Positions 7,113-14,844 are shown, counted from the stretch's first letter. The stretch is 33,397 nt of DNA from Acidimicrobiia bacterium (GCA_016871255.1 VFZH01000027.1:1-33397); one strand, 5' to 3'. The notes: a model not told the origin generated them from the letters alone. Program-made: numbers and translations.

Positions 7113-10100
7113 TTACAGCTCCTCCCGGTTCCGCACGGACGTCAGGTAACCCACCGCCGGCCTCACGTTGAGCGTTTCGAGCACGTGATACCGGCGCGGG
7201 TCTGCCATGGCCACAGAGACCGCGCTGTCCGGATCGTTGAGGTCGCCGAACCGGATGGCGCGCGACGGACACGACTGCTGGCAGGCCGTCTGCACCAGCC
7301 CGTCGGCCAGCGGCACGCCCTGCCGCTTCGCTTCGAGTTCGGTCTCCTGAATCCGGTGCATGCAGAACGAGCACTTCTCCATCACGCCGCGCGAGCGCAC
7401 CGTGACGTCGGGGTTCAGCGCCAGGTTCTCGATCGGCTGCTCCCGCGCGTACTCGAACCAGTTGAACCGCCGCACCTTGTACGGACAGTTGTTCTCGCAG
7501 AACCGGGTGCCGACGCACCGGTTGTAGACCTGCACGTTGAGCCCGTCACTGCTGTGGACCGTGGCCACCACCGGACACACGGTCTCACACGGGGCGTTCC
7601 CGCAGTGCTGGCACAACATCGGCTGCACCGCCATCTCCACGGCGTCGTCGGAGCCCGTGTAGTAGCGGTCGAGCCGCAGCCAGTGCATCTCGCGGCTCCG
7701 AGAGACCTCGTCACGCCCCACGACAGGCGTGTTGTTCTCCACCTGGCACGCGATCACGCAGGCCGAGCAGCCGGTACACGAGGCCAGGTCGATCACCATC
7801 CCCCACCGGTGGCCCGTGTGGGCGTGGTCGTCCGGCCAGAGCCCCGGCTCCGCGTGCCCGGTCCCGTGCCCACCGTGGTCCGCGTCCCCGCGGTCGCCCC
7901 CGGCGTCGAGGGCGGCCAGTGTCGTCTCGTGAATGAGCGGCGGCAGATCCTCCATGGCCTGGCGCACCGAGCCCGTCTCTTCGAGCCGGAAGTGATCCTG
8001 CGTGGAGGCCAGTTTCTGCCGCGTGCCCGTTGGCGCCACCCGCACGACGCGGGAGGTGCTGCCCGACCCGGCGGGCCGGAACGGCGCCGCGTTCACGCCG
8101 ACGAGGTCGCTCGCCCGGCGCTCGACGCGGGATCCGATCCAGCGCGGTCCGAGATCCGCGAACCTGGCGCTCAGCACGCTGCCGTAGCCGAGCGCGACCG
8201 CCACGATGCTGTCGTCCTGGCCGGGCTGCACGAACACGGGCAACTCGATCGCCTCGACTCCATCCGCCTCGATGCGGACCATGTCACCCGTGGCGACGTT
8301 CAGGCTGCGTGCGGCCGCCAGGGACAGGGACGCGTAGTTGTCCCACACGACCTTGCTCACCGGGTCTGGCAGCTCGTGGAGCCAGGCGTTGTAGGCGTGC
8401 GAGCCGTCCAGCATCGCGACCTTCGGATACAACACGAGCGAGAAGTGCCCGGCCGGTGGCGCCTCCACGGCCGGCGCACGAACGGCCGCGCTGTCGAAGG
8501 GGGACGGCGGGACGATCTCGTGCGAGACGGCCACCACGCCGTCCCGGAGCGCCGCGGTCCACAAGCCCAGGAATTCGTCGTGGTCCGACTGTCGGGGGAA
8601 GACGGCGGTTTCCCAGTACGCACGCACCAGATCCTGGGCCGCGGCACCCTCACCCGCCCAGACGCTGAACGTCTCGATGGCCGGCCGCGTGTCGCCGAGC
8701 GGATGAATCGCCGGTTGCTGGATGCTCAGGATCCCCGCGACCGGCTCGGCATCCCCCCAGGCCTCGAGCGGATGGGCATCGGGGCACACGAAGCGCGTGG
8801 CGGCTGCGGTCTCGTTCAGTCTGGGAGCGAGGCTGATCGTCAGCGGGACGCGAGACAGTGCCCGGGCCAGCTCCGCTCCGCGATGGTGCTGGTGCACAGG
8901 GTTCACCCCGGCCACGATCAGGGCGGCGACGTGGCCCTGTGCCACCTCCTCCAGCAGCCGATCGACCGCACCGTCGTCCCCCTGCACCTGCCGCGACGGC
9001 GCTGCGAGATCCAGGACGCCGTCGTAGGCGCCCAGCAGGTGGTTCGCGTAGTTGACCACCGTCTGCGCGTGTTCGTCGTTCGTGCCACAGAGCACGACGC
9101 TCCGCCCACGCGCCCCCCAGAGCCGGTCCGCCAGATCGGCGGCCGCCGCCTCGATGCCGGCATCCATGTCGGGTGGCGGCAGCACGGTTTCCCCGCCGGC
9201 CAGCTCGCCCAGGCGCGACGCCACGGCGTGCAGCAGCGTGGTCACCGCGTGGGGCGCCAGCCGGATGCGCCGGTCGGCGCGAGCTCCGGTGAGGGACAAC
9301 CGCGACTCGACCTGCACGTGATGGGAGAACCGCCGCGGCGCGGCATCGAGCGTCCGGCCGTCCCGGTAGCCGGCGGCGAACTGCACGGGCGACTGCCACG
9401 TCCCCAGGAAGTCCGCGTCGAAGGCGGCAATCACGTCCGCCCGTTCGAGGCGCAGGCGCGGCTGCGCCCGCACGCCATGCGTCCGCAGGTGAGCCTCCAA
9501 CGTCGCGGAGCCCGGAAGCGGGTCCCACTGCAGGTGGACGGCATCGGAGAACGTGGCCACGAACCGCCTGACCACGTCCAGCAGGCTCGGGCTGACGAGC
9601 GTCCCGGTCAGCACCCGCACCGCGCCGCCGTCGGCGCGAATGGCAGCCATCTCCGCGAGAATGGCCTGGTCCACGGCTGCCCACGTGGACGTGTCCCCGT
9701 CCATGCGGGGCGCCGTCAGGCGCTGGGCGTCGTAGAGCCCGAGCGTCGCCGCCTGTCCCACGGCGCACAACCCGCCGCGCGAAAGCGGATGCCCGGGGTT
9801 GCCTTCGAGCTTGAGGGGGCGCCCGTCACGCGTCTGGACGAGCACGCCGCATCCGGCGCTGCACCCCCCGCAGACCGACGTCTGGTAATACGAGCGCCCG
9901 GGTACGAGATCGTCGGGCTGCTCGACAAACGGCATCGCCCGCTGCTCGGGGGCCCGCGAGCAGCTGCTCACGGCCGCACCGGCAATCGTGAAGCCGGCCG
10001 CTTTCAGGAAGTCCCGCCGGTTTGCGAACCGTTCGGGCGTGTGCAGCGGGTGCGCAGGCTCCGCCGCCGGACCGTCGAGGGCTTCCGGGCTCCGCCAGTA

Positions 10101-10121
10101 CGTTCGCCGATCGTGCTCCAC
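7113..10121 (-). CDS. actB: Alternative Complex III subunit ActB (molybdopterin-oxidoreductase-like plus 4Fe-4S domains)
   Basis: A 1002-residue catalytic-arm subunit with both halves in one chain. A Tat-type signal lies near the N-terminus (NRRDFLKAAGFTIAGAAVSS, residues 34-53, followed by C54). Residues about 80-700 form the B1 domain, which resembles molybdopterin oxidoreductases. Residues about 770-990 form the ferredoxin-like B2 domain, with cysteines C782/785/788/792, C837/840/845/849, C869/875/879, C917/920 and C947/951, enough for the usual three 4Fe-4S clusters and one 3Fe-4S cluster. Unusually, B1 keeps C84-x2-C87-x3-C91-x27-C119. A His/Asp-rich linker (742-771) separates the halves. 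It starts with GTG behind a GAGGA-like site, 12 bp after actA. Confidence 0.94.
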   Translation of the reverse strand: MEHDRRTYWRSPEALDGPAAEPAHPLHTPERFANRRDFLKAAGFTIAGAAVSSCSRAPEQRAMPFVEQPDDLVPGRSYYQTSVCGGCSAGCGVLVQTRDGRPLKLEGNPGHPLSRGGLCAVGQAATLGLYDAQRLTAPRMDGDTSTWAAVDQAILAEMAAIRADGGAVRVLTGTLVSPSLLDVVRRFVATFSDAVHLQWDPLPGSATLEAHLRTHGVRAQPRLRLERADVIAAFDADFLGTWQSPVQFAAGYRDGRTLDAAPRRFSHHVQVESRLSLTGARADRRIRLAPHAVTTLLHAVASRLGELAGGETVLPPPDMDAGIEAAAADLADRLWGARGRSVVLCGTNDEHAQTVVNYANHLLGAYDGVLDLAAPSRQVQGDDGAVDRLLEEVAQGHVAALIVAGVNPVHQHHRGAELARALSRVPLTISLAPRLNETAAATRFVCPDAHPLEAWGDAEPVAGILSIQQPAIHPLGDTRPAIETFSVWAGEGAAAQDLVRAYWETAVFPRQSDHDEFLGLWTAALRDGVVAVSHEIVPPSPFDSAAVRAPAVEAPPAGHFSLVLYPKVAMLDGSHAYNAWLHELPDPVSKVVWDNYASLSLAAARSLNVATGDMVRIEADGVEAIELPVFVQPGQDDSIVAVALGYGSVLSARFADLGPRWIGSRVERRASDLVGVNAAPFRPAGSGSTSRVVRVAPTGTRQKLASTQDHFRLEETGSVRQAMEDLPPLIHETTLAALDAGGDRGDADHGGHGTGHAEPGLWPDDHAHTGHRWGMVIDLASCTGCSACVIACQVENNTPVVGRDEVSRSREMHWLRLDRYYTGSDDAVEMAVQPMLCQHCGNAPCETVCPVVATVHSSDGLNVQVYNRCVGTRFCENNCPYKVRRFNWFEYAREQPIENLALNPDVTVRSRGVMEKCSFCMHRIQETELEAKRQGVPLADGLVQTACQQSCPSRAIRFGDLNDPDSAVSVAMADPRRYHVLETLNVRPAVGYLTSVRNREEL

Positions 10122-10133
10122 GTCGTCCTCGTC

Positions 10134-10787
10134 CTACCGGTGACAGGTCGAGCAGTCCAGGGAGGCGTGAACCTGCCGCCCGTCGATGCCCTGCTCCGTC
10201 GCGTCCCGGTGGCAGTTCACACACCAGCCCATGCTGAGCGTTCCCACCTGCCGGACCCGCTCCATCGTCTCCACGGGCCCGTGACAGGTCTGGCACCGGA
10301 CGCCGACGCCCACGTGAGCCCGGTGGTCGAAGTAGACGTAGTCGCCGAGGGCGTGCACCTGGATCCACGGCACCGGGGCGGGTGTCAGCGCGGGATCCGG
10401 TTCCAGGCCCTCGCCCAGGCCGAGGCTCGCGTACAGCTTCTGCAGTTCCGGTGAGGATACCGGCTGCGTATCCCGTCCCTCCCTTTCCGCGGCCTCCACT
10501 TCGGCGCGGAGCCCCGCCATGGTGACCTGCACCGTGCGGTGACAGTTCATGCAGATGCTGGCTGCGGGAATCCCGGCGTGGCGGCTGCGCTCCGCCGCCC
10601 AGTGGCAGTAGGTGCACCGGATGGAGAGCTCGCCGGCGTGCAGGCGGTGGGAAAAGGCGATCGGCTGGACCGGCTCGTAGCCGGTATGTTGTCCCGGCAG
10701 GCGAACGGCCACGGCCTGCGGCAGCCAGGCACCGAGACTGGCGAGAAACCCCACCGACAACAGAAGCGTGAGTGCTCGACCGATCAT
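10134..10787 (-). CDS. actA: Alternative Complex III subunit ActA (pentahaem cytochrome c)
   Basis: First gene of the ACIII operon: a 217-residue periplasmic cytochrome anchored by an N-terminal helix (residues 5-26). Five CxxCH sites are visible: CTYCH (58-62), CMNCH (79-83), CQTCH (165-169), CVNCH (189-193) and CSTCH (212-216), the last at the extreme C-terminus. Five haems is the number known for ActA. Conserved pieces include PIAFSHRLHAGELSIRCTYCH and YVYFDHRAHVGVGVRCQTCH. The ATG at 10787 places the anchor helix at the start; its Shine-Dalgarno is weak, and a GAGGAG lies about 15 bases upstream inside the palindrome GGAGCGCTCC (10797-10806). Upstream is a 260-bp gap shared with divergent upp. 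Confidence 0.94.
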   Translation of the reverse strand: MIGRALTLLLSVGFLASLGAWLPQAVAVRLPGQHTGYEPVQPIAFSHRLHAGELSIRCTYCHWAAERSRHAGIPAASICMNCHRTVQVTMAGLRAEVEAAEREGRDTQPVSSPELQKLYASLGLGEGLEPDPALTPAPVPWIQVHALGDYVYFDHRAHVGVGVRCQTCHGPVETMERVRQVGTLSMGWCVNCHRDATEQGIDGRQVHASLDCSTCHR

Positions 10788-10836
10788 GGTGCCCGCGGAG
10801 CGCTCCTCGAGGTACGCGCGTCGGGCGGTCTTCGGT

Positions 10837-10863
10837 CGTGCGTCGCATGCGCGACGTCGCACG
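10837..10863. promoter_or_regulatory. Inverted repeat in the actA/upp divergent intergenic region
   Basis: In the roughly 260-bp gap between divergent actA and upp there is a bulged inverted repeat. Outer arms are CGTGCG and CGCACG; inner arms are GTCGC and GCGAC around a four-base loop. It is either an operator or a leader hairpin for actA mRNA. I could not identify convincing -35/-10 pairs elsewhere in this gap. Confidence 0.35.
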
Positions 10864-11047
10864 CCTAACTGCCGGCGACGGCACTGCTGAACCGCTGCGG
10901 TGGTCCCTGCAACCGTACACCCGGCAAGGGCCGACCAGTGTCGGGACGGATTCTACTCGGCACGGCCTTCGAGCGCTACCCCCCCGCGGCAGGGGTATGC
11001 CTCCGCACGGCCTCGATCGTTGCCACGGCCCGGCGGGTCCCGGTACG

Positions 11048-11680
11048 ATGCCGCCCGTGGCCCTGCACCTCGTCACCCATCCGCTCGTCCACGATGCGCT
11101 CGCGGAGCTCCGCTACCGGCTCACGGATCCGGGCGCGTTCCGGCGTGCCGCGAGGCGCATCAGCGTCCTGCTGGCTGCCGAGGCGCTCCGCGACGTGCCG
11201 ACGTCCGACGGGAGCGTTGACACCCCGCTGGGTCCGGCACCGAGCCGCCGGGTCGGCGCCGACGTCGTCGTCGTTCCGGTCCTGCGGGCAGGCCTCGGGA
11301 TGCTCGACGCGGTGGTCGATCTGGTGCCGTCCGCCCGCGTGGGCCACATCGGCCTGCAGCGCGACGAGCAGACCGCCATCGCCTCCACCTACTACGCCCG
11401 TCTGCCGCCCGGGCTCGAGGACAGCTGGGTCCTGATGGTGGATCCCATGCTGGCCACCGGCGGCAGTGCGGCTGCGGCGATCGATCTGATCAAGGCGGCG
11501 GGCGCCCGGCGCCTCCGCATGGTCTGCATCGTGGCGGCCGCGCCGGGGGTGGCGGCACTCGAGCGGCTGCACCCGGACGTCGACATCTACACGCCGGTCG
11601 TGGACGCGGAACTGAACGCCCGGAAGTTCATCGTGCCGGGGCTGGGGGACTTCGGGGATCGGCTGTACGGCACCGAGTAG
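11048..11680 (+). CDS. upp: Uracil phosphoribosyltransferase
   Basis: Pyrimidine salvage enzyme that makes UMP from uracil and PRPP. Its 210 residues match the usual length of about 208. Visible family features are RAGLGMLDAVVDLVPSARVG (PPi/uracil side), YYARLPP, the PRPP loop VLMVDPMLATGGSAAAAIDL, and the C-terminal uracil-binding YTPVVDAELNARKFIVPGLGDFGDRLYGTE (read in two parts around the conserved GDFGDR). The ATG was chosen because it gives the family length; the frame stays open upstream without similarity. It is divergent from actA and followed by tRNA-Val. Confidence 0.95.
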   Translation: MPPVALHLVTHPLVHDALAELRYRLTDPGAFRRAARRISVLLAAEALRDVPTSDGSVDTPLGPAPSRRVGADVVVVPVLRAGLGMLDAVVDLVPSARVGHIGLQRDEQTAIASTYYARLPPGLEDSWVLMVDPMLATGGSAAAAIDLIKAAGARRLRMVCIVAAAPGVAALERLHPDVDIYTPVVDAELNARKFIVPGLGDFGDRLYGTE

Positions 11681-11686
11681 GCGCGA

Positions 11687-11704
11687 CGGCGGAAGATCCC
11701 GCCG
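11687..11704 (+). terminator. Short GC hairpin after upp
   Basis: CGGCGG and CCGCCG form a 6-bp stem with a six-base loop starting seven bases after the upp stop codon. There is no T tract, so it is only terminator-like. It separates upp from the tRNA gene 30 bases on. Confidence 0.35.
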
Positions 11705-11733
11705 GCCGGCATGGTAGACTCAGACGCTCGCTC

Positions 11734-11808
11734 GGGCGCTTGGCTCAGCGGTAGAGCATCGCCTTCACACGGCGGGGGTCAGTGGTTCGAATCCACTAGC
11801 GCCCACCA
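11734..11808 (+). tRNA. tRNA-Val, anticodon CAC
   Basis: A 75-base complete cloverleaf. Acceptor GGGCGCT pairs perfectly with AGCGCCC. The D stem is GCTC/GAGC, the anticodon stem TCGCC/GGCGG (first pair T-G), and the loop TTCACAC puts CAC at positions 34-36, which reads the valine codon GUG. The T arm is AGTGG-TTCGAAT-CCACT. Discriminator A and an encoded CCA end follow. No intron is present. A TAGACT at 11714-11719 could be its -10 box. Confidence 0.97.
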
Positions 11809-11879
11809 TTCGACTCGGCTTGCGCTCACGCGCAAGCCTCGCTCATGGCAAGCCTCCCTCTGGCAAGCCGGGTCGAATG
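11807..11879. repeat. Nested inverted repeat and three-copy tandem repeat behind tRNA-Val; probable bidirectional terminator
   Basis: Starting in the tRNA CCA end, CATTCGACTCGGCTTGC (11807-11823) is complementary at 16 of 17 positions to GCAAGCCGGGTCGAATG (11863-11879), with a G-U pair possible at the mismatch in RNA. Inside it a perfect 9-bp stem GGCTTGCGC/GCGCAAGCC with loop TCAC lies at 11817-11838. The GCAAGCC arm occurs three times (11832, 11848, 11863) in an imperfect tandem repeat of about 16 bp, so the single GGCTTGC can pair with any of three partners. It sits between convergent tRNA-Val and the exported-protein gene, where a bidirectional terminator is expected. Confidence 0.7.
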
Positions 11880-11881
11880 CC

Positions 11882-12430
11882 CTAAGCGGCCTTCTTCAAC
11901 TGCGCGATCAGCGCCTGCAGCATCTGGGTGTATTCCTTCTCGGCTGCCGCGAACGTGGTCATGTATTCGGCTTCCGACAAGCTGGCCTTCTTCCAGTCGC
12001 CGTCGAACGCGACGCTCTTCCCCGCGATCTCGACCGTGTCGAACGGCTCGTTCGCGCGGCGGCGGGCCTTCAGGCCGTCCACGCCAAGATCCGAGACGAA
12101 CACCTTCGTCCCCGGCACGGAGGCGCTGTTCAGGTCGATGTACACCTCCTGATAGGACTTCGCCGCGATCTTCTCGTCCAGCAGCTGCGGCACCGAATAT
12201 CGGGCACTCACCACGAGGAGCTGGCTGCCGGCGAAGTAGAGGGCGCCGACGTAGGAGCCCTCGCGGCCGGGCAGCGGCGCGGCGATGCTCTGCGCCTCGG
12301 CCGCGGCCATGAGGCCGACCAGCTCCGTGACCAGCCCGGCGGTGGCGGAGTCCTGCGCCCGGGCCTGGCTGCTGGCGAGTGCCAGGGCCAGCACCGCCAG
12401 GACCGCACGCCGTTCCAGTGAACCGCGCAT
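11882..12430 (-). CDS. Exported protein of unknown function
   Basis: A 182-residue protein that I do not recognise. A clear signal peptide (residues about 5-25, LERRAVLAVLALALASSQARA) leads into a mature protein with mixed alpha/beta character: LYFAGSQLLVVSARYSVPQLLDEKI, a YQEVYIDLNSASVPGTKVFVSD strand region and a charged amphipathic C-terminal helix ending in QALIAQLKKAA. No cysteines or haem sites occur in the mature part. Its start is well supported by AAGGAGG five bases upstream of the ATG, and a good sigma-70-type promoter precedes it, so it is probably transcribed alone and well expressed. It is likely periplasmic. Confidence 0.75.
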   Translation of the reverse strand: MRGSLERRAVLAVLALALASSQARAQDSATAGLVTELVGLMAAAEAQSIAAPLPGREGSYVGALYFAGSQLLVVSARYSVPQLLDEKIAAKSYQEVYIDLNSASVPGTKVFVSDLGVDGLKARRRANEPFDTVEIAGKSVAFDGDWKKASLSEAEYMTTFAAAEKEYTQMLQALIAQLKKAA

Positions 12431-12463
12431 CGACGCCTCCTTGGAAGGGTTGACTGGGCGCGA

Positions 12464-12492
12464 CTTGTATCACCCCGGCCAGTGGCCGTCAA
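12464..12492 (-). promoter_or_regulatory. Sigma-70-like promoter for the exported-protein gene
   Basis: On the minus strand TTGACG, a 17-base spacer and TACAAG stand in the right order. Transcription would begin about 25-30 bases before the strong Shine-Dalgarno AAGGAGG (12437-12443). This is the best -35/-10 pair I found in the window. Confidence 0.6.
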
Positions 12493-12530
12493 TGAGGATT
12501 CTCGGGACGGCCCCCGCGCCCGTTCGGCAC

Positions 12531-12950
12531 TCAGCCGATGAACAGCGAGTCTTCGTCGTCCGCCTGGGAGGGTCGCGACCGGCGCCGGGTGGATCCGCTC
12601 CGCAGGGCCGCGAGGGCCGCTCGCAGCCCGGCCAGCAGGGCGCCACCCTCGCGAAGGGGGGCGAGCACACGCGACTGCACGTACTCCGCGGCTTCTTCGA
12701 CGCGCGCGCTCAGGCTGGTGATCAAGTGGTCGAGCCGATCGACCTGCGCCGACGCCAGCGTCGCCGCGCGCGCGGCTTCGGACACCACTCCCTGGAGACC
12801 ATCGATCAACGGCTGGAGCTTCTGCTCGACATCGCCGGTCAGCTTCTCGATCCGCCGGACGAGGCGTGCCGTGTAGACGAGCACGGCCACCTGCATCACC
12901 GCCATCACGGCCACCGACACGGCGATCACACCAAGGAACACGGTGTCCAT
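12531..12950 (-). CDS. DUF948-like membrane-anchored coiled-coil protein
   Basis: A 139-residue protein. An N-terminal transmembrane helix (residues about 4-27, VFLGVIAVSVAVMAVMQVAV) is followed by a long amphipathic helix with heptad-like spacing (RLVRRIEKLTGDVEQKLQPL through VDRLDHLITSLSARVEEAAE) and a basic/acidic tail ending in DDEDSLFIG. This organisation matches DUF948-type general stress and envelope proteins. The ATG overlaps the mlaD stop (TGATG), so it is the last gene of the Mla-type operon and may act with it at the inner membrane. Assignment to DUF948 is by architecture, not by a specific motif. Confidence 0.65.
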   Translation of the reverse strand: MDTVFLGVIAVSVAVMAVMQVAVLVYTARLVRRIEKLTGDVEQKLQPLIDGLQGVVSEAARAATLASAQVDRLDHLITSLSARVEEAAEYVQSRVLAPLREGGALLAGLRAALAALRSGSTRRRSRPSQADDEDSLFIG

Positions 12951-13990
12951 CAGAACAGGCTGACCCTCACGTTGAGATACTTCCTCGGATCCTTCCGGAT
13001 GTCGCCGACCAGATCCCGCAATTCGGTCACGGCCCCGTTCATGTTCTCATACAGCTGCCGGTCCCGCAGCAGTTGCCCGGCCGTGCCCTCGCCCTGCTGC
13101 AGGGTCTCCAGCAGCGAGTCCAGGCGGCCCGACATCGAGTTGAGCCGCTCGAAGAGCGTGTCGTCGGTCAGCAGCCGTCCCGCCGTGCCTTCCCCCCGGG
13201 CCAGGCGTCCCGTGAGCGTGTCGAGGTTCCCGGTCGTGGAGCTGAGCGAGCGCCCGAGGGTGTCGCTGTTGAGGAGCTGGCCGAGCCCCCCTTCGCCGGC
13301 CCTGAGCTTGGCCGTCACCGCCTCGAGGTTCTTCAGCGACGATTCCAGTGCCGTGGCGGCGTCCGGGTTCCGGATGAGCCGGCCCAGCGTGCCCTGACCA
13401 TCGGTGATCTGCCGCGCCACCTGCTCCGCCGCAGTTACGAACTGGTTGAGCTCGACGTAGAGCTGCTCGTCGGTGAAGAGGCGGCCGATCGTGCCCTGCC
13501 CGCCGCTGATGCTGTCCACGAGATCAGTCATCGACTCCAGGCTTTCGCTGGCCTGCGCGGCAACCCCCGAGAACGAGCCGCTGCCGGGGGTCGTCCGCAC
13601 GTAGCCCCACTCGGGGACCGGCTGCCCTGCCCCCCGTGGGGTGATGTCCACGGCCGCCTCGCCGAGCAGCGACACCGACCCGAGCGTCGCCACGGACTGG
13701 TCCGTGATCCGGGACTGCATCTCCTCGGACACCTCCATGACGACTTCCACGCGATCCCCGCTGAAGCGCACCTCGGTGACGGCGCCCATCTCCACGCCGG
13801 CGATCCGGACCGGGGCTCCGGGCTTCAGACCCGAGATGTCGCTGAACACCGCCTTCAGCGAGTAGCGCTGCCAGAAGAACCCGCCCGTGTTGCCGAGGAT
13901 GAAGATCAGCAGCGCCGACATGACGATCGCGAAGACCGCCGCGATGCCGATCTTCAGCTCGGTCCAGGCCAGTGAACGCGTACGTGGCAT
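12950..13990 (-). CDS. mlaD: MlaD-type MCE-domain lipid transport protein with five 34-residue repeats
   Basis: Inner-membrane-anchored substrate-binding component of an Mla-type phospholipid transporter; 346 residues. A transmembrane helix (12-33) precedes one MCE domain (about 43-118) with FSDISGLKPGAPVRIAGVEM and SLLGEAAVDITP. The C-terminal half contains GxGTxGRLL-type motifs at residues 164, 198, 232, 266 and 300, an exact 34-residue period, the fourth and fifth being GEGTAGRLL and GEGTAGQLL. Such repeats occur in many non-proteobacterial MCE proteins and probably form a long helical tube or tail. Its Shine-Dalgarno GAGGT overlaps the mlaF stop 11 bp upstream. Confidence 0.92.
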   Translation of the reverse strand: MPRTRSLAWTELKIGIAAVFAIVMSALLIFILGNTGGFFWQRYSLKAVFSDISGLKPGAPVRIAGVEMGAVTEVRFSGDRVEVVMEVSEEMQSRITDQSVATLGSVSLLGEAAVDITPRGAGQPVPEWGYVRTTPGSGSFSGVAAQASESLESMTDLVDSISGGQGTIGRLFTDEQLYVELNQFVTAAEQVARQITDGQGTLGRLIRNPDAATALESSLKNLEAVTAKLRAGEGGLGQLLNSDTLGRSLSSTTGNLDTLTGRLARGEGTAGRLLTDDTLFERLNSMSGRLDSLLETLQQGEGTAGQLLRDRQLYENMNGAVTELRDLVGDIRKDPRKYLNVRVSLF

Positions 13991-14001
13991 CGTGCGGGAC
14001 C

Positions 14002-14844
14002 TCAGGAGAGAAACGTCCGGACGTAGGTATCCGTGCTCTCGCGCAACGCGTGCGCGTTGCCCTCGAAGTGCACCCGTCCGTCCTTCAACATGATGAACTC
14101 GGCTTCGTCCGCCTTCGCCGTCGAGGCGGGCTCGAAGACCACGGATCCGTTCCGCCGCACCGCCTCCTGCGTGGCCACGTAGAACGCGTCCCTGAGCTGG
14201 TGCGTCACGAGGATCGACGTCACGTTCTCCAGATCGCGAAGCTTGATGATCTCGTCGTCGACCGTGGTCGCCGTCATGGGATCCAGGCCGGTCGTCGGCT
14301 CGTCGTACAGGAGCACCCGCGGCTTGGCCGCCATCGCCCGAGCAATCGCCACGCGCCGCCGCTGCCCGCCCGAGAGCTCCGACGGCATCCGATCGATGAA
14401 GGCGCCGAGCCCGACGAAGCCGAGCACCTCTTCGATCCTCGGACGGGCTTCCTCGATCGGCAGCCGGGCCTCCTCGATCAGCTTGTACCCCACATTCTCA
14501 CCCACCGTCAGGGAATCGAACAGCGCCCCCTCCTGGAACACCATGCCGAGGTCGCCGCGCACCCGCATCAGCTCGCCCTCCGCCAGATGGTGGACGGGTG
14601 CGCCCAGCACCCGGACCTCTCCGCCGTCCGGCTTCAGCAGTCCGAGGATGATCTTCAGGATCGTGGACTTGCCGGCTCCGCTCGCCCCGAGGAACACCTT
14701 CGTGTGCCCCTCTTCCAGCGTGAAGCTGACGCCGTCCAGGACCACCTTCTCGTCGAAGGCGAGCGACACCTCCTCGAAGGCGACCACCACGGTCGCTCCG
14801 GCCGGCGTCTGGCGGGGCGGCGGCGCGGCGGCGGCACCCGGCAT
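14002..14844 (-). CDS. mlaF: Mla-type ABC transporter ATPase
   Basis: Cytosolic ATPase that powers the MlaE permease; 280 residues. Walker A is GASGAGKST (53-61), the signature motif LSGGQ (157-161) and Walker B VLLYDEP (177-183), followed by TTGLDPMTATTVDDEI and the H-loop ILVTHQL. The LSGGQRRRVAIARAMA and DEPTTGLDP pattern with a QEGALFDSLTVGENV segment is characteristic of MlaF/Mkl proteins. A Pro/Ala-rich N-terminus of about 18 residues is non-conserved. The ATG overlaps the mlaE stop as TGATG; the frame stays open far upstream but only as a shadow of mlaE. Confidence 0.94.
   Translation of the reverse strand: MPGAAAAPPPRQTPAGATVVVAFEEVSLAFDEKVVLDGVSFTLEEGHTKVFLGASGAGKSTILKIILGLLKPDGGEVRVLGAPVHHLAEGELMRVRGDLGMVFQEGALFDSLTVGENVGYKLIEEARLPIEEARPRIEEVLGFVGLGAFIDRMPSELSGGQRRRVAIARAMAAKPRVLLYDEPTTGLDPMTATTVDDEIIKLRDLENVTSILVTHQLRDAFYVATQEAVRRNGSVVFEPASTAKADEAEFIMLKDGRVHFEGNAHALRESTDTYVRTFLS

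Noticed and set aside
7113-10121. ActB as a true molybdenum enzyme such as formate dehydrogenase or polysulfide reductase
   Set aside because: The neighbours are pentahaem ActA, ActCD, ActE and ActF in ACIII order, and I see no convincing Mo-ligand residue; only the N-terminal cysteines recall a real molybdoenzyme.
5610-10454. A 1614-codon open frame on the plus strand opposite the ACIII operon
   Set aside because: It is a low-complexity Arg/His/Pro/Asp-rich translation typical of the antisense frame of GC-rich genes, and the opposite strand has five clearly homologous genes.
10772-11047. Upstream extension of the upp frame
   Set aside because: It would add 92 residues to an enzyme whose family length is about 208 and which is complete from the ATG at 11048.
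11720-11730. TCAGACGCTCG upstream of tRNA-Val, identical to one arm of the inverted repeat at 24457-24488
   Set aside because: A single 11-base match in a GC-rich window is plausible by chance, and the tRNA copy has no complementary arm.
11734-11879. tRNA-Val 3' end as an integration (att) site
   Set aside because: The downstream repeats do not duplicate the tRNA end beyond a few bases, and no integrase or foreign genes are present.
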